From Clostridia bacterium (GTDB taxonomy: Bacteria > Bacillota_A > Clostridia > Oscillospirales > CAG-272), in the NCBI GenBank assembly GCA_017626655.1, contig JAGAIH010000041.1, forward strand, positions 1-11,999: a stretch of 11,999 nucleotides of DNA, given 5' to 3'. The position numbers and the translations under genes are program-made. Positions 6,032 to 11,999 of this stretch are shown here, piece after piece. The notes beneath the pieces were generated by a model. The model saw only the letters and a program-made list of their open reading frames with translations. It was not told the origin of the DNA and made no database searches. Position 1 is the first letter of the stretch. Each line of letters begins with the position of its first letter.

Positions 6032-6109
6032 TCCCCGAATTTCCCGCCGCCGTCCGAAGCCTGCGCCCATAGCCCCCCGCAACCCTACCGCCGCCGAAAG
6101 GAGCCACCC

Positions 6110-6643
6110 ATGTCCATCAGCCGAAAGCCCCCCAAGGACCAAGACTACTACTACGCCCCCAACACCCTCTATCCCAAGGACAGCTGGGCGCATATCCCCT
6201 ACGCCCGCTACTCCCGCAAGGAACGCCTGCTCCAGCACCTCGTCATGGGGAGCGCCACCATCCTCACCGTGGCCTTGCTGGTGGCCACCCTCGTCTTGAA
6301 CAGTCTGGGCATCGACTATGACCCAAGCACCTGCTCTATCCCCGAGCCTACCCTCCGTATCCTCACCGCGATCTGCGGGCTTCTCTCCCCCGCCGCTCTG
6401 GTGGGCTTCATCCTGCTGGACCGTCACGCCACCAAGCACACGTGGTGGTGTATCTTCAGCCGCGCCGAGATCAAGTTCTATCTCGCCAAGGGAGAGCGGC
6501 TGTACCGCCCCCGCTACAAGCAGGAGAACCAGCAGGCGGGCGTGGTGATCACCTTTATCTTCATGGCCATCGTCGCCATCCTCGCGGTGGTCATGGCTGT
6601 CATGAACCTCACGGGGCAGAGCCTGGATCTGACCTGGTTCTGA
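6110..6643 (+). CDS. Small three-helix membrane protein, second paralogue
   Basis: A 177-residue protein with no family I can name. It starts with a Tyr-rich polar segment (YYYAP at 13-17), then IPYARYSR (29-36). Hydrophobic helices lie at about 44-65, 82-104 and 144-166. A loop after the second helix begins with W-x-C-x-x-S (Trp112, Cys114, Ser117) and ends in a basic/Gln-rich stretch before the third. It matches the preceding protein in order and motifs but is clearly diverged. The start ATG 6110 has AAAGGAG (6097-6103) six bases upstream. The gap from the previous gene is 78 bases with no terminator or promoter seen, so the two are probably one transcript ending at 6681-6710. Confidence 0.75.
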   Translation: MSISRKPPKDQDYYYAPNTLYPKDSWAHIPYARYSRKERLLQHLVMGSATILTVALLVATLVLNSLGIDYDPSTCSIPEPTLRILTAICGLLSPAALVGFILLDRHATKHTWWCIFSRAEIKFYLAKGERLYRPRYKQENQQAGVVITFIFMAIVAILAVVMAVMNLTGQSLDLTWF

Positions 6644-6680
6644 TCCACGACCTCACAAGACCTCTGCACGGTACAGCAAA

Positions 6681-6710
6681 GCCCCCATCCGAATGGATGG
6701 GGGCCTTTTT
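6681..6710. terminator. Strong terminator between convergent operons
   Basis: Perfect 10-base stem GCCCCCATCC/GGATGGGGGC (6681-6690/6695-6704) with loop GAAT, then C and five T on the plus strand. Upstream AAA gives a short U-run on the minus strand, so it may also end the operon that finishes at 6744. Confidence 0.88.
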
Positions 6711-6743
6711 CATATAGGATAGCGGGACGTTATGGACACGCGA

Positions 6744-7877
6744 TCAAGCCTCTTCGCGTCTGCGGAGCGCCCACGCCGCGCCCAAAGCCGTCAGCAACAG
6801 AACGGCAATCGCCGACAGGGCGGAGCCACAGCCCTTGGCGGGCGCGGTGCCGTCGGCTTCGGTATCCGTGGCGGGAGACCGGGTGTCGGCATCCGAGACG
6901 TCGGTCCCGGGGAGAACCGTCGCAGGGGCGTCCGTGTCGGGAACATCTGTATCGAGTCCATCTGTGTCGGGGGCCTTGGTATCAGGCTCGGTAGGCGCCT
7001 CGGTGGGGGCCTCGGTCTCCTCGGCGGTCAGCTGGGCGTCGGTCTTGACGGCGTCCAGCGCCTTCTTGGCCGTCTCAACGGCGGCGGCGACGGTGTCCGT
7101 GTTCATGGCGTTCTCAACCGTCTCCAGCGCCTTGGCCAGGGTTGCGTCCAACTCCCCGATCTGGGCCTCGCGGTAATCCTGATTGTCCTTACCCGCGCGG
7201 TAGGTCTCCAGCTCGGTCTTGGCGGTGGCTTTAGCCTCGGCCAAGGCCTTGGCAGCGGCCTCCTCGGCGGCGGTATCGCGGCAGCCGTACAGCTCGATCT
7301 CCCCCAACGCGCTGGTGGCGGCGCCCGTAGCGTCCACGATAGGGCTGTGGCGGGTGATACGGATACGGAAGTAGCGGATGGAAACGGGTGCATCCGGGGT
7401 ATACTCCTTGGGAGTCACTGAGACGTTGTCCTCGGCGGCGGCGGTCACGTCCTTCTGGGCCTCATAGACCGAGAACCACTCGGAGCCATCCATAGAGCCC
7501 AGAAGCTCAAAGTCCCGGGGGAAGGCCTCACCGTTGGTCCACTTCATGGGGTAAAGCAGGATCCGCTCCAGCGCGTAGATGCCGTCCAGCGTGACGGTGA
7601 TCTCCACGGGATCGGTCTCCCCGATGCCACTGAAGGGGTCGGTATTCCAGCCCAGCTTGAGGTTGTCCCCCTCGATGGTCATCCATTCGCCGTCTACCAG
7701 AAAGGAGGCGTCGAAAAAGCCCTCGGGAGGAAAGTAGTTGTTGTCGGCCTCGATCGTCTGTCCCTTGGCGAAGTTGTAGGACTCGGTTTCCTCAGCCATG
7801 GCGGGAAAGGCGGCGAGGGGAATCATCAGCAAGGCCAGGCAGAGGCAGGCAAGGCGGGATACAAAACGTTTTTTCAT
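6744..7877 (-). CDS. Secreted, membrane-anchored F5/8 type C (discoidin) domain protein
   Basis: A 377-residue surface protein. Residues 1-28 are a signal peptide (MKKR, a long hydrophobic core, cleavage after A-M-A). Residues about 35-198 look like an F5/8 type C/CBM32 galactose-binding fold: an NNYFPPEGFFDASFLVDG entry, an R-I-L-L-Y-P strand, a DFELLGSMDG-W strand pair, a YFRIRI strand and a terminal GEIELYG. Residues about 202-280 are an Ala/Glu-rich helical bundle resembling FIVAR repeats. Residues 283-348 are a Thr/Pro/Asp-rich wall-spanning linker. Residues 349-377 are a GCGS motif, one hydrophobic helix and a basic RRRE end, a tail common on surface proteins of gut Clostridia. It probably binds a glycan or glycoprotein outside the cell; no catalytic domain is present. 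The start ATG 7877 has AAAAGGAG (7886-7893 on the plus strand). It lies 69 bases after the glycosidase-like gene in the same operon. Confidence 0.85.
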   Translation of the reverse strand: MKKRFVSRLACLCLALLMIPLAAFPAMAEETESYNFAKGQTIEADNNYFPPEGFFDASFLVDGEWMTIEGDNLKLGWNTDPFSGIGETDPVEITVTLDGIYALERILLYPMKWTNGEAFPRDFELLGSMDGSEWFSVYEAQKDVTAAAEDNVSVTPKEYTPDAPVSIRYFRIRITRHSPIVDATGAATSALGEIELYGCRDTAAEEAAAKALAEAKATAKTELETYRAGKDNQDYREAQIGELDATLAKALETVENAMNTDTVAAAVETAKKALDAVKTDAQLTAEETEAPTEAPTEPDTKAPDTDGLDTDVPDTDAPATVLPGTDVSDADTRSPATDTEADGTAPAKGCGSALSAIAVLLLTALGAAWALRRREEA

Positions 7878-7946
7878 GATAGATTCTCCTTTTCAAGGGT
7901 TGATTCCGTTTGTCATCATAAGGGAGCGGCAGGCGAATGGGTCCGA

Positions 7947-9503
7947 TCAGCCAAGCTCCTCCAAAAGCTCGCGGCGGACGGCGTCCAGCGTCTCGTGGGA
8001 GAACTCGTAATCGTCAAAGGTACGGCAGACCTTGTCGATGAGCGCCAGCGCCTTGGCCTTGTCCCGTTTGCCGAGGATGTGAAGCAGCTCGTAGTCAATA
8101 GCTCCCGCCCGCTGGAGATGGGCGCGGACGCCGTACCAGACCGTATCCCCCATGGGGTAGACCACGTGGCCGTTGCCCGCGGGGTAGCTGACGCCGTCGG
8201 TGTGGTAGTTGGTGTCGTAGCGGCCTTCGGGGTTGTGGAAGTGGTAGCCCCAATGGAGGAAGCCGGGAGCGTCGTACTTGTAGCACATCCACATGGGCAG
8301 ACGGCTGGCGGGCAGGGGCAGGTCGATGATGCGGTTCATGCAGTATCCCCCGGGGAAGCCGCAGGTGTAGATCCACATGGTCTCGCCGCAGGCCTGGAGG
8401 CGCTTGTAGTCCTCGATGTACTTCTCAAACACCGCCTGCTTGACCACCCAGATATCGCAGGCGCCCGCCAGCTCGGAGGACTCCACGGGATCGTTGATGA
8501 TGACACCGGGGATGCACTTGCGGCAGATGCCCGACAGGGCGCGGTAGGTCAGGCTGTTGGGGAACTGGGGCTCGTCCACCAGGCATTGCATATAGTTCCG
8601 CTCCCAGCCGTTGCGCCGGATGCACTCGTAGGCGCGGGTGAAGTAGATCTTCAGCTGGCGGTAGCCCTCGATGGAGGAGGCGGCGACCTCTCTGTCCCAC
8701 AGGAGGAAATGGTCGGGGTCGTCCCACCTCTTGAAGCGGGCTACGAAGCCACCCATAACGTACTTGAAGCCGTGAGCCAGGGCGCGGTTGCCCACCAGCT
8801 CGGCGGCGGTGAAGTCGAAGTCCACCACCTTCCCTTCCCCGTCGCGGATGGGCTTTCCCGAGGGGATCATGAGGTAGTCGTTCCGCATATCGGTCTGGTT
8901 GTCCAGGTAGCGGTCCAGGATCTCCATGTATTTGTCGGAGTAGGCCTCCACCTTATGGTCCTTGGCCAGGCGGTCGTAATAGATCCAGTTGACCATGTGG
9001 AACGCGGAATCGGCGAGAGCGGGGACGCGGACGTTGTAAATCTTGATGGAGATCGGCACGGTCAGGGTCTCGTCACCCACGCGGAGGGTCAGATCGCTCG
9101 CAAGCACGCCCACAGGGGCGTCGGCGGCCACGTTGATACGGATATAGAAGGCGGCTCTTCCCGCCTCGGTCTCCCCTTCGTCAATGGGGCGGGTGATCTC
9201 GTAGACGTCGAAGGGAGCCTTGCGAGTGACGAAGTGCTTGACCAAATCGTAATCGGTGGTGCAGAGCATCTTGGCGTCGCTGTTCAGGGGCACTGTGGCG
9301 GTCAGAAGCTGGTAGACCACAGCCTCACAGCCCTCCATGGCAAACTCGGCGGTGACGGTCTCGCCACCCTTCAGCTCCCGGTCGGTCAACACCTGGAAGC
9401 AGACGTCGGCGCCACGGGGAGCGTACAGCTCAGCCTTGTTTGGCGCCGCGATCTCGCTGTCGGGGTAGATCCATTGGTTTTCGGAAAATACTTGGTATTT
9501 CAT
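7947..9503 (-). CDS. GH123/DUF4091-type glycoside hydrolase-like protein
   Basis: A 518-residue protein. Residues 1-160 are a beta-sandwich-like N-terminal domain. Residues about 165-500 have the character of the DUF4091/GH123 barrel: an Asp310-Glu311 pair in LVDEPQF, the dyad used by GH123 beta-N-acetylgalactosaminidases for substrate-assisted catalysis; a MWIYTC strand (376-381); PMWMCYKYDAPGFLHWGYHF (403-422); and the C-terminal R-x-x-x-x-x-x-AGA-x-DYELL helix (460-474) usual in DUF4091. It probably removes an N-acetylhexosamine, but the substrate is not proven. No signal peptide is present, so it appears cytoplasmic, unlike many relatives. The start ATG 9503 has AAAGGA eight bases upstream. 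An upstream in-frame extension to 9605 is rejected because that part reads as non-coding leader. It is the first gene of an operon with the F5/8 type C protein, driven from 9651-9679. Confidence 0.82.
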   Translation of the reverse strand: MKYQVFSENQWIYPDSEIAAPNKAELYAPRGADVCFQVLTDRELKGGETVTAEFAMEGCEAVVYQLLTATVPLNSDAKMLCTTDYDLVKHFVTRKAPFDVYEITRPIDEGETEAGRAAFYIRINVAADAPVGVLASDLTLRVGDETLTVPISIKIYNVRVPALADSAFHMVNWIYYDRLAKDHKVEAYSDKYMEILDRYLDNQTDMRNDYLMIPSGKPIRDGEGKVVDFDFTAAELVGNRALAHGFKYVMGGFVARFKRWDDPDHFLLWDREVAASSIEGYRQLKIYFTRAYECIRRNGWERNYMQCLVDEPQFPNSLTYRALSGICRKCIPGVIINDPVESSELAGACDIWVVKQAVFEKYIEDYKRLQACGETMWIYTCGFPGGYCMNRIIDLPLPASRLPMWMCYKYDAPGFLHWGYHFHNPEGRYDTNYHTDGVSYPAGNGHVVYPMGDTVWYGVRAHLQRAGAIDYELLHILGKRDKAKALALIDKVCRTFDDYEFSHETLDAVRRELLEELG

Positions 9504-9650
9504 AGGCTTGGTCCTTTCTTTCGCCCAATATGGTATTTTGGTAAGCGGAAACATTTGAAAACACAGGAGCCGGGGTGCGGACAGACGGCGGCGATATCCA
9601 TACACGGTTCGCCTGATTTTTTACCCTATAGCGGGCAGGCTTCTATGTAA

Positions 9651-9679
9651 ATTATAGCATCTCCGCCGCGGAATGTCAA
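9651..9679 (-). promoter_or_regulatory. Perfect-consensus sigma-A promoter of the glycosidase-like operon
   Basis: On the minus strand: TTGACA (9679-9674), exactly 17 bases, TATAAT (9656-9651). The transcript should start near 9644, leaving an untranslated leader of about 140 bases before ATG 9503. No operator palindrome stands out in it. Confidence 0.88.
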
Positions 9680-9692
9680 GGTATACCAATGA

Positions 9693-9724
9693 AAAAGGAT
9701 GAAACCCAAAGGCTTCATCCTTTT
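9693..9724 (-). terminator. Terminator at the end of the PqqD/HPr-kinase-like operon
   Basis: An 11-base perfect stem (9693-9703/9714-9724), with further CC/GG pairing inside the loop, ends in TTTTTC on the minus strand. It lies 13 bases beyond the stop of the PqqD-like gene and just before the next promoter. Confidence 0.85.
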
Positions 9725-9737
9725 CGTATGGAAAGTA

Positions 9738-10001
9738 TCATTCATCCAGGAGCTGATTGCTTCTCAGCATTTCCACGAACTCCTCCGCCTCGGCGCGGGC
9801 AGTTTCCGTGTCCAGGCCATCATACCGCTCCACCAGAGCGGCGGCCAGGGCATCCATATCGGTGCCGACCGTCAAGAGATCCCACATGAATTTGGCGGTG
9901 GCATTCAGGCGAAGGACAACGTTCCGATCCGGAGCGCCCACCGACACGGCCACAACCTCACCGGCCACCTCGGACAGGACGAACTTAAACTTGATCTTCA
10001 T
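9738..10001 (-). CDS. PqqD-like peptide-recognition protein
   Basis: An 87-residue protein, the full length of a stand-alone PqqD domain. It shows the family pattern: an FVLSEVAGEVVAVSVG strand pair (7-22), VVLRLNATAKFMWDLL (28-43) with the typical L-N-x-T-x-x-x-x-W, a TDMDALAAALVERY helix (47-60), and the final EAEEFVEMLRSNQLLDE (71-87). PqqD-type domains are RiPP recognition elements that bind a precursor's leader peptide and present it to a modifying enzyme. The start ATG 10001 has AAAAGGAG nine bases upstream (10011-10018 on the plus strand); an earlier in-frame start at 10034 has no ribosome site and is rejected. It is the last gene of its operon. A small hairpin (10033-10049) sits between it and the previous stop. 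The domain call is strong; its partner peptide is probably the product of 10701-10862. Confidence 0.87.
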   Translation of the reverse strand: MKIKFKFVLSEVAGEVVAVSVGAPDRNVVLRLNATAKFMWDLLTVGTDMDALAAALVERYDGLDTETARAEAEEFVEMLRSNQLLDE

Positions 10002-10048
10002 GGCAGTTTTCTCCTTTTGGATAGCGGATATCACCGCGGGATACGCGG

Positions 10049-10555
10049 TTACGGGATGGGGAAGGCTCCGCCGGGACCCAGGTCAACGCCGGGGTTCTCC
10101 TCCAGGTACTGATCCCTGGCGGCATTGTACCACGCGAAGAAATCAGCGGGGTTGGCAAAGCTCAGATAGAAGGCCTCCTGCTCTGTGGAAGACATGGCGT
10201 AATAAGCCTCAAAGGTGGGAAGCTCCACATCGGGCGTCGGCTCTTCGGCCGCGGTTTCCTCGAAGGTTGTCTCGGGCTCCTCGGTCACGGGCTCCGAGGG
10301 GATCTCGGGCTCGCTTTCGGTGGTTTCGGGGGAGGGAGTGGAATTTTCTTCGGTCTCGGGGGCTACCGTAGAGGGCAGGGACTCGCCCTCGGTCGGGATC
10401 TCCTCGGTTATTTGATCTCCCGCTGTCGTATCGCCGTTCGGTCCGTCGGGGGTGGTATCGGTATCACATCCCATGCAGAGCATGACGACCATACCGGACA
10501 GGACCAACAGAGCCGCGGTCATACAACAAAGCAGGATGGTTTTTTTCTGCTTCAT
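10049..10555 (-). CDS. Lipoprotein-like or anchored exported protein with a Glu/Thr/Pro linker
   Basis: A 168-residue protein. Residues 1-28 are a basic start and hydrophobic export signal. Cys30-Asp31 follows Gly29, as at a lipoprotein cleavage site, but the -3 position is Cys rather than Leu, so lipidation is uncertain and a plain signal anchor is possible. Residues 31-110 are low-complexity Glu/Thr/Pro/Ser, a typical extracellular spacer. Residues 112-156 form a compact helical domain (LPTFEAYYAMSSTEQEAFYL, then FFAWYNAARDQYLEENPG). I recall similar P-T-F-x-x-Y ... F-F-x-W-Y-N tails on lipoproteins of gut Clostridia but know no function. The start ATG 10555 lacks a clear ribosome site; a TTG at 10561 is the alternative. 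The gene lies between the 53-residue peptide and the PqqD-like gene on the same strand, so it may belong to the same system. Confidence 0.7.
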   Translation of the reverse strand: MKQKKTILLCCMTAALLVLSGMVVMLCMGCDTDTTPDGPNGDTTAGDQITEEIPTEGESLPSTVAPETEENSTPSPETTESEPEIPSEPVTEEPETTFEETAAEEPTPDVELPTFEAYYAMSSTEQEAFYLSFANPADFFAWYNAARDQYLEENPGVDLGPGGAFPIP

Positions 10556-10648
10556 AATCAATTATGGATACAACAGGGATGCATGGAACAAAGACCGCCC
10601 CTGTTTTGTGAAAATACGGTCTTCTCTTCTCTCATAACAATTTGCCCA

Positions 10649-10677
10649 CCCAAGCGGGGAATGAATCCCCGCTTGGG
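10649..10677 (-). terminator. Strong hairpin after the small-peptide gene (attenuator or RNA-stabilising stem)
   Basis: Perfect 12-base GC-rich stem CCCAAGCGGGGA/TCCCCGCTTGGG (10649-10660/10666-10677) with loop ATGAA, 23 bases beyond the peptide stop codon. On the minus strand the stem is followed by TGGGCAAATTG, so there is no proper T-run. It may stabilise the peptide mRNA or stop only part of transcription, which would give more peptide than downstream proteins. Confidence 0.5.
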
Positions 10678-10700
10678 CAGCATTGGCTTACGGATAAATA

Positions 10701-10862
10701 TTAATCCCAGTTCTCGCCGCCGTCGCCTTCAACCAGGCTGATGTTGATCTCTCCGCTGTTGCCGATCACATAGGCGCCTTCTTTTTCAGGTTTTCCGTCA
10801 ACGTCGCCGATGACAACGCTCAGTAAAACGTTGATTTGGGGCTTAATAAACTTCTCTTTCAT
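10701..10862 (-). CDS. 53-residue peptide, candidate RiPP precursor
   Basis: A 53-residue open frame with an excellent ribosome site: AAAGGAGG (10872-10879 on the plus strand), nine bases before ATG 10862. It begins MKEKFIKPQINVLLSVV, an amphipathic, leader-like segment with a Lys-Pro pair, as seen in many short clostridial peptides. It continues through DVDGKPEKEGAYVIG and ends GEINISLVEGDGGENWD. The last 17 residues are acidic and Gly-rich, with Ser42, Asn51 and Trp52 as possible modification sites; there is no Cys and no double-Gly cleavage site. It lies between an HPr-kinase-like gene and a PqqD-like gene on the same strand. Coding is inferred from the ribosome site, codon use like the neighbours and operon position; the precursor role is inference from context. 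Confidence 0.7.
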   Translation of the reverse strand: MKEKFIKPQINVLLSVVIGDVDGKPEKEGAYVIGNSGEINISLVEGDGGENWD

Positions 10863-10920
10863 ATCCGTTTGCCTCCTTTCACATATTGATAATTTGTGTC
10901 ACGCCGATTCTGTCTTCAAG

Positions 10921-11628
10921 TTACAGGCCCCGTTCCTCCGCGTGGCGGAGCATGTGGCTGTAGCTCATGCGGGCGCATTCCGGATCCGCCCTGTTGACCA
11001 GGAGGAACATGGGAACGCTCAGCATCAAAAGATTCATGTGTTCCAGCAAAAGGCTCGGCTTGTCGGGTCTCTTGAAACGGTACATGGTTTGCGGCATGAT
11101 CAGCGGGATCGCGTCCTTGGCCGATAACAGCGAGATGGAATTCTCCTCTCCCTGCTCCAAAAAGCAGATTCCCGCCAGGGGAACTTTTCTGTTGAGGTTG
11201 ATTCCGTCCTTTCCGCACCATGGCGTGCCGTAGGCATACCAGCGTCCGTCACGGAATCGGAGAGCGGGCTTGTCGTCGTTGATCACGACCGCCTCGTCTC
11301 CAAAGATTTGTTGCCACAGCTTTGTGTGGGTGGTTTTACCGACTCCGCTGGGTCCCGAGAACAGATACGCCCGACCGTCGTAGGCCACGGCGGAAGCGTG
11401 GAGCATCATGCCCTCGTGATACAGCAGATTCGCGTAGAAGTCCGCGCCCGATTCCATATAGCAGTACAGATCGTAGGGCGCGCCCTTCCAGGCGTTGGGA
11501 CGGAAGTTTGATTCGCGGATCACAATATCCGGCTCCTCATCCCCATCCCACAGGTAGTCCCGAACGCGGGGAGCCAATCCTCCGATATCGGGTACTTCCG
11601 TAATTAATTCCGCAATTTTGCAGAGCAT
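10921..11628 (-). CDS. HPr kinase/phosphorylase-like P-loop protein
   Basis: A 235-residue protein. Residues 1-70 are a poorly conserved N-terminal part. LHASAV (76-81) precedes the Walker A loop GPSGVGKTT (92-100), followed by H-T-K-L-W. VINDDKPAL (115-123) carries the acidic metal/catalytic pair Asp118-Asp119. YGTPWCGK (133-140) matches the product-side loop of HPrK-related proteins. The order is that of the HPr(Ser) kinase catalytic domain, but the N-terminal domain and context differ from true HPrK, so it is unlikely to act on HPr. HPrK-related enzymes beside PqqD-like proteins occur in peptide clusters; in some lasso-peptide clusters (paeninodin type) such a kinase phosphorylates the peptide. 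The start ATG 11628 is 11 bases after the preceding stop and has no strong ribosome site, suggesting translational coupling. The 58-base gap to the peptide gene holds only that gene's ribosome site. Confidence 0.83.
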   Translation of the reverse strand: MLCKIAELITEVPDIGGLAPRVRDYLWDGDEEPDIVIRESNFRPNAWKGAPYDLYCYMESGADFYANLLYHEGMMLHASAVAYDGRAYLFSGPSGVGKTTHTKLWQQIFGDEAVVINDDKPALRFRDGRWYAYGTPWCGKDGINLNRKVPLAGICFLEQGEENSISLLSAKDAIPLIMPQTMYRFKRPDKPSLLLEHMNLLMLSVPMFLLVNRADPECARMSYSHMLRHAEERGL

Positions 11629-11639
11629 CCCGGAGACGC

Positions 11640-11999
11640 TTACTGAGCAGTCTTGGGAGTGGAGGAGATCACGACACCGGCCTTGGTCACGAAGCGGACG
11701 TAGATGGTCAGGTTCTCGTGGCCCTCCAGGGCAACGTAAGCCTTGATGCTGCACTTATCCAGAATGGAAGCGCTGACAGCGGCGTCGTTCAGGTGAGCGA
11801 TCTGAGTGACGGTCTCGCCGTTCTCGGTCCAGGTTGCGACGACCTCAATGTGGAAGCTGGAGGAAGCCTGGTCGATCAGGAGGTTCTGCTTCACGTAGGA
11901 GGAACCGCTGATATCGAACTGGACACCCAGAGTGCCCTCCTCGAACTCACCCTCCTCGATGCCAATGCCCAGCTCGGCGAACACGAACGCGCCGTTGCC
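11640..11999 (-). CDS. C-terminal part of an unrecognised beta-rich protein (cut by the right edge)
   Basis: The open frame runs from the right edge to the stop at 11640, giving the last 119 residues. A GTG inside the frame (11984) is not taken as the start because the frame stays open to the edge without a ribosome site. The visible part alternates hydrophobic and polar residues, as in beta-sheet proteins, for example FHIEVVATWTENGETVTQIA and LTIYVRFVTKAGVVIS. It has one Cys and no membrane helix. I recognise no family; a structural or binding domain is possible. It ends 11 bases before the HPr-kinase-like gene, so it should belong to the same operon. The rest of this gene and whatever lies upstream would decide what the operon makes. 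Confidence 0.7.
   Translation of the reverse strand, partial: GNGAFVFAELGIGIEEGEFEEGTLGVQFDISGSSYVKQNLLIDQASSSFHIEVVATWTENGETVTQIAHLNDAAVSASILDKCSIKAYVALEGHENLTIYVRFVTKAGVVISSTPKTAQ

Noticed and set aside
5495..6439. A 314-residue minus-strand open frame across the two small membrane-protein genes
   Set aside because: Gly/Ala/Asp/Gln-rich with no domain, and it spans an intergenic gap; both plus-strand genes have good ribosome sites and membrane helices.
7995..9650. A 551-residue plus-strand open frame opposite the GH123-type gene
   Set aside because: A Val/Gly/Ala/His-rich shadow caused by GC-biased third positions; the opposite strand has recognisable catalytic motifs, promoter and ribosome site.
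10914..10919. TTGAAG on the minus strand as a private promoter for the 53-residue peptide
   Set aside because: The only -10 candidates (AAATTA/ATTATC) are poor or badly spaced; a local promoter remains possible but is not supported.
10921..11628. Calling this gene a true HPr kinase/phosphorylase (hprK)
   Set aside because: The catalytic motifs match, but the protein is short, lacks the usual HprK N-terminal domain as far as I can see, and sits beside a PqqD-like gene and a small peptide.

Overview
The window looks like a moderately GC-rich gut Clostridia chromosome (Oscillospiraceae/Ruminococcaceae-like; this is inference). The grounds are strong AAGGAG-type ribosome sites, consensus sigma-A promoters, tRNA genes with encoded CCA, a short intergenic hairpin repeat of a kind common in those genomes, and surface proteins ending in a Gly-Cys-Gly-Ser/transmembrane/Arg-rich tail. 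No rRNA, CRISPR array, transposase or plasmid gene is visible.

Layout, left to right. (1) 1-173: two inverted copies of an intergenic hairpin repeat. (2) 359-1861 (+): an XRE-type DNA-binding protein with an unusual C-terminal half made of two repeated beta-rich modules and a coiled coil. (3) 1992-3527 (-): a four-helix membrane protein, CvpA-like at its N-terminus, with a C-terminal EF-hand-like loop; it shares a bidirectional terminator with gene 2. (4) 3560-3909: two back-to-back perfect consensus promoters, the right one driving tRNA-Thr(UGU) and tRNA-Tyr(GUA), then a terminator. (5) 3914-4353: a scar-like element carrying direct and inverted copies of the tRNA-Tyr 3' end, hairpin repeats, and a small AT-rich cysteine-containing gene (DUF2695-like). 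(6) 4455-6643 (+): hairpins, a terminator and a promoter, then a PHP-domain phosphoesterase followed by two paralogous small membrane proteins. (7) 6744-9503 (-): a two-gene operon from a perfect promoter, encoding a GH123/DUF4091-type glycosidase-like protein without a signal peptide and a secreted, membrane-anchored F5/8 type C (discoidin) protein. (8) 9691-11999 (-): an operon running in from the right edge: an unrecognised beta-rich protein (partial), an HPr-kinase-like P-loop protein, a 53-residue peptide, a lipoprotein-like or anchored protein, a PqqD-like protein, and a terminator.

Region 8 is the most interesting. A PqqD-like recognition domain, an HPr-kinase-like enzyme and a very short peptide with a strong ribosome site together look like part of a ribosomally made, modified peptide (RiPP) system. 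The modifying enzyme, protease and exporter are not visible and would have to lie beyond the right edge, so this is a hypothesis. The second most unusual feature is the regulator in region 2, whose sensor half resembles the carbohydrate-binding modules usually found on secreted enzymes.
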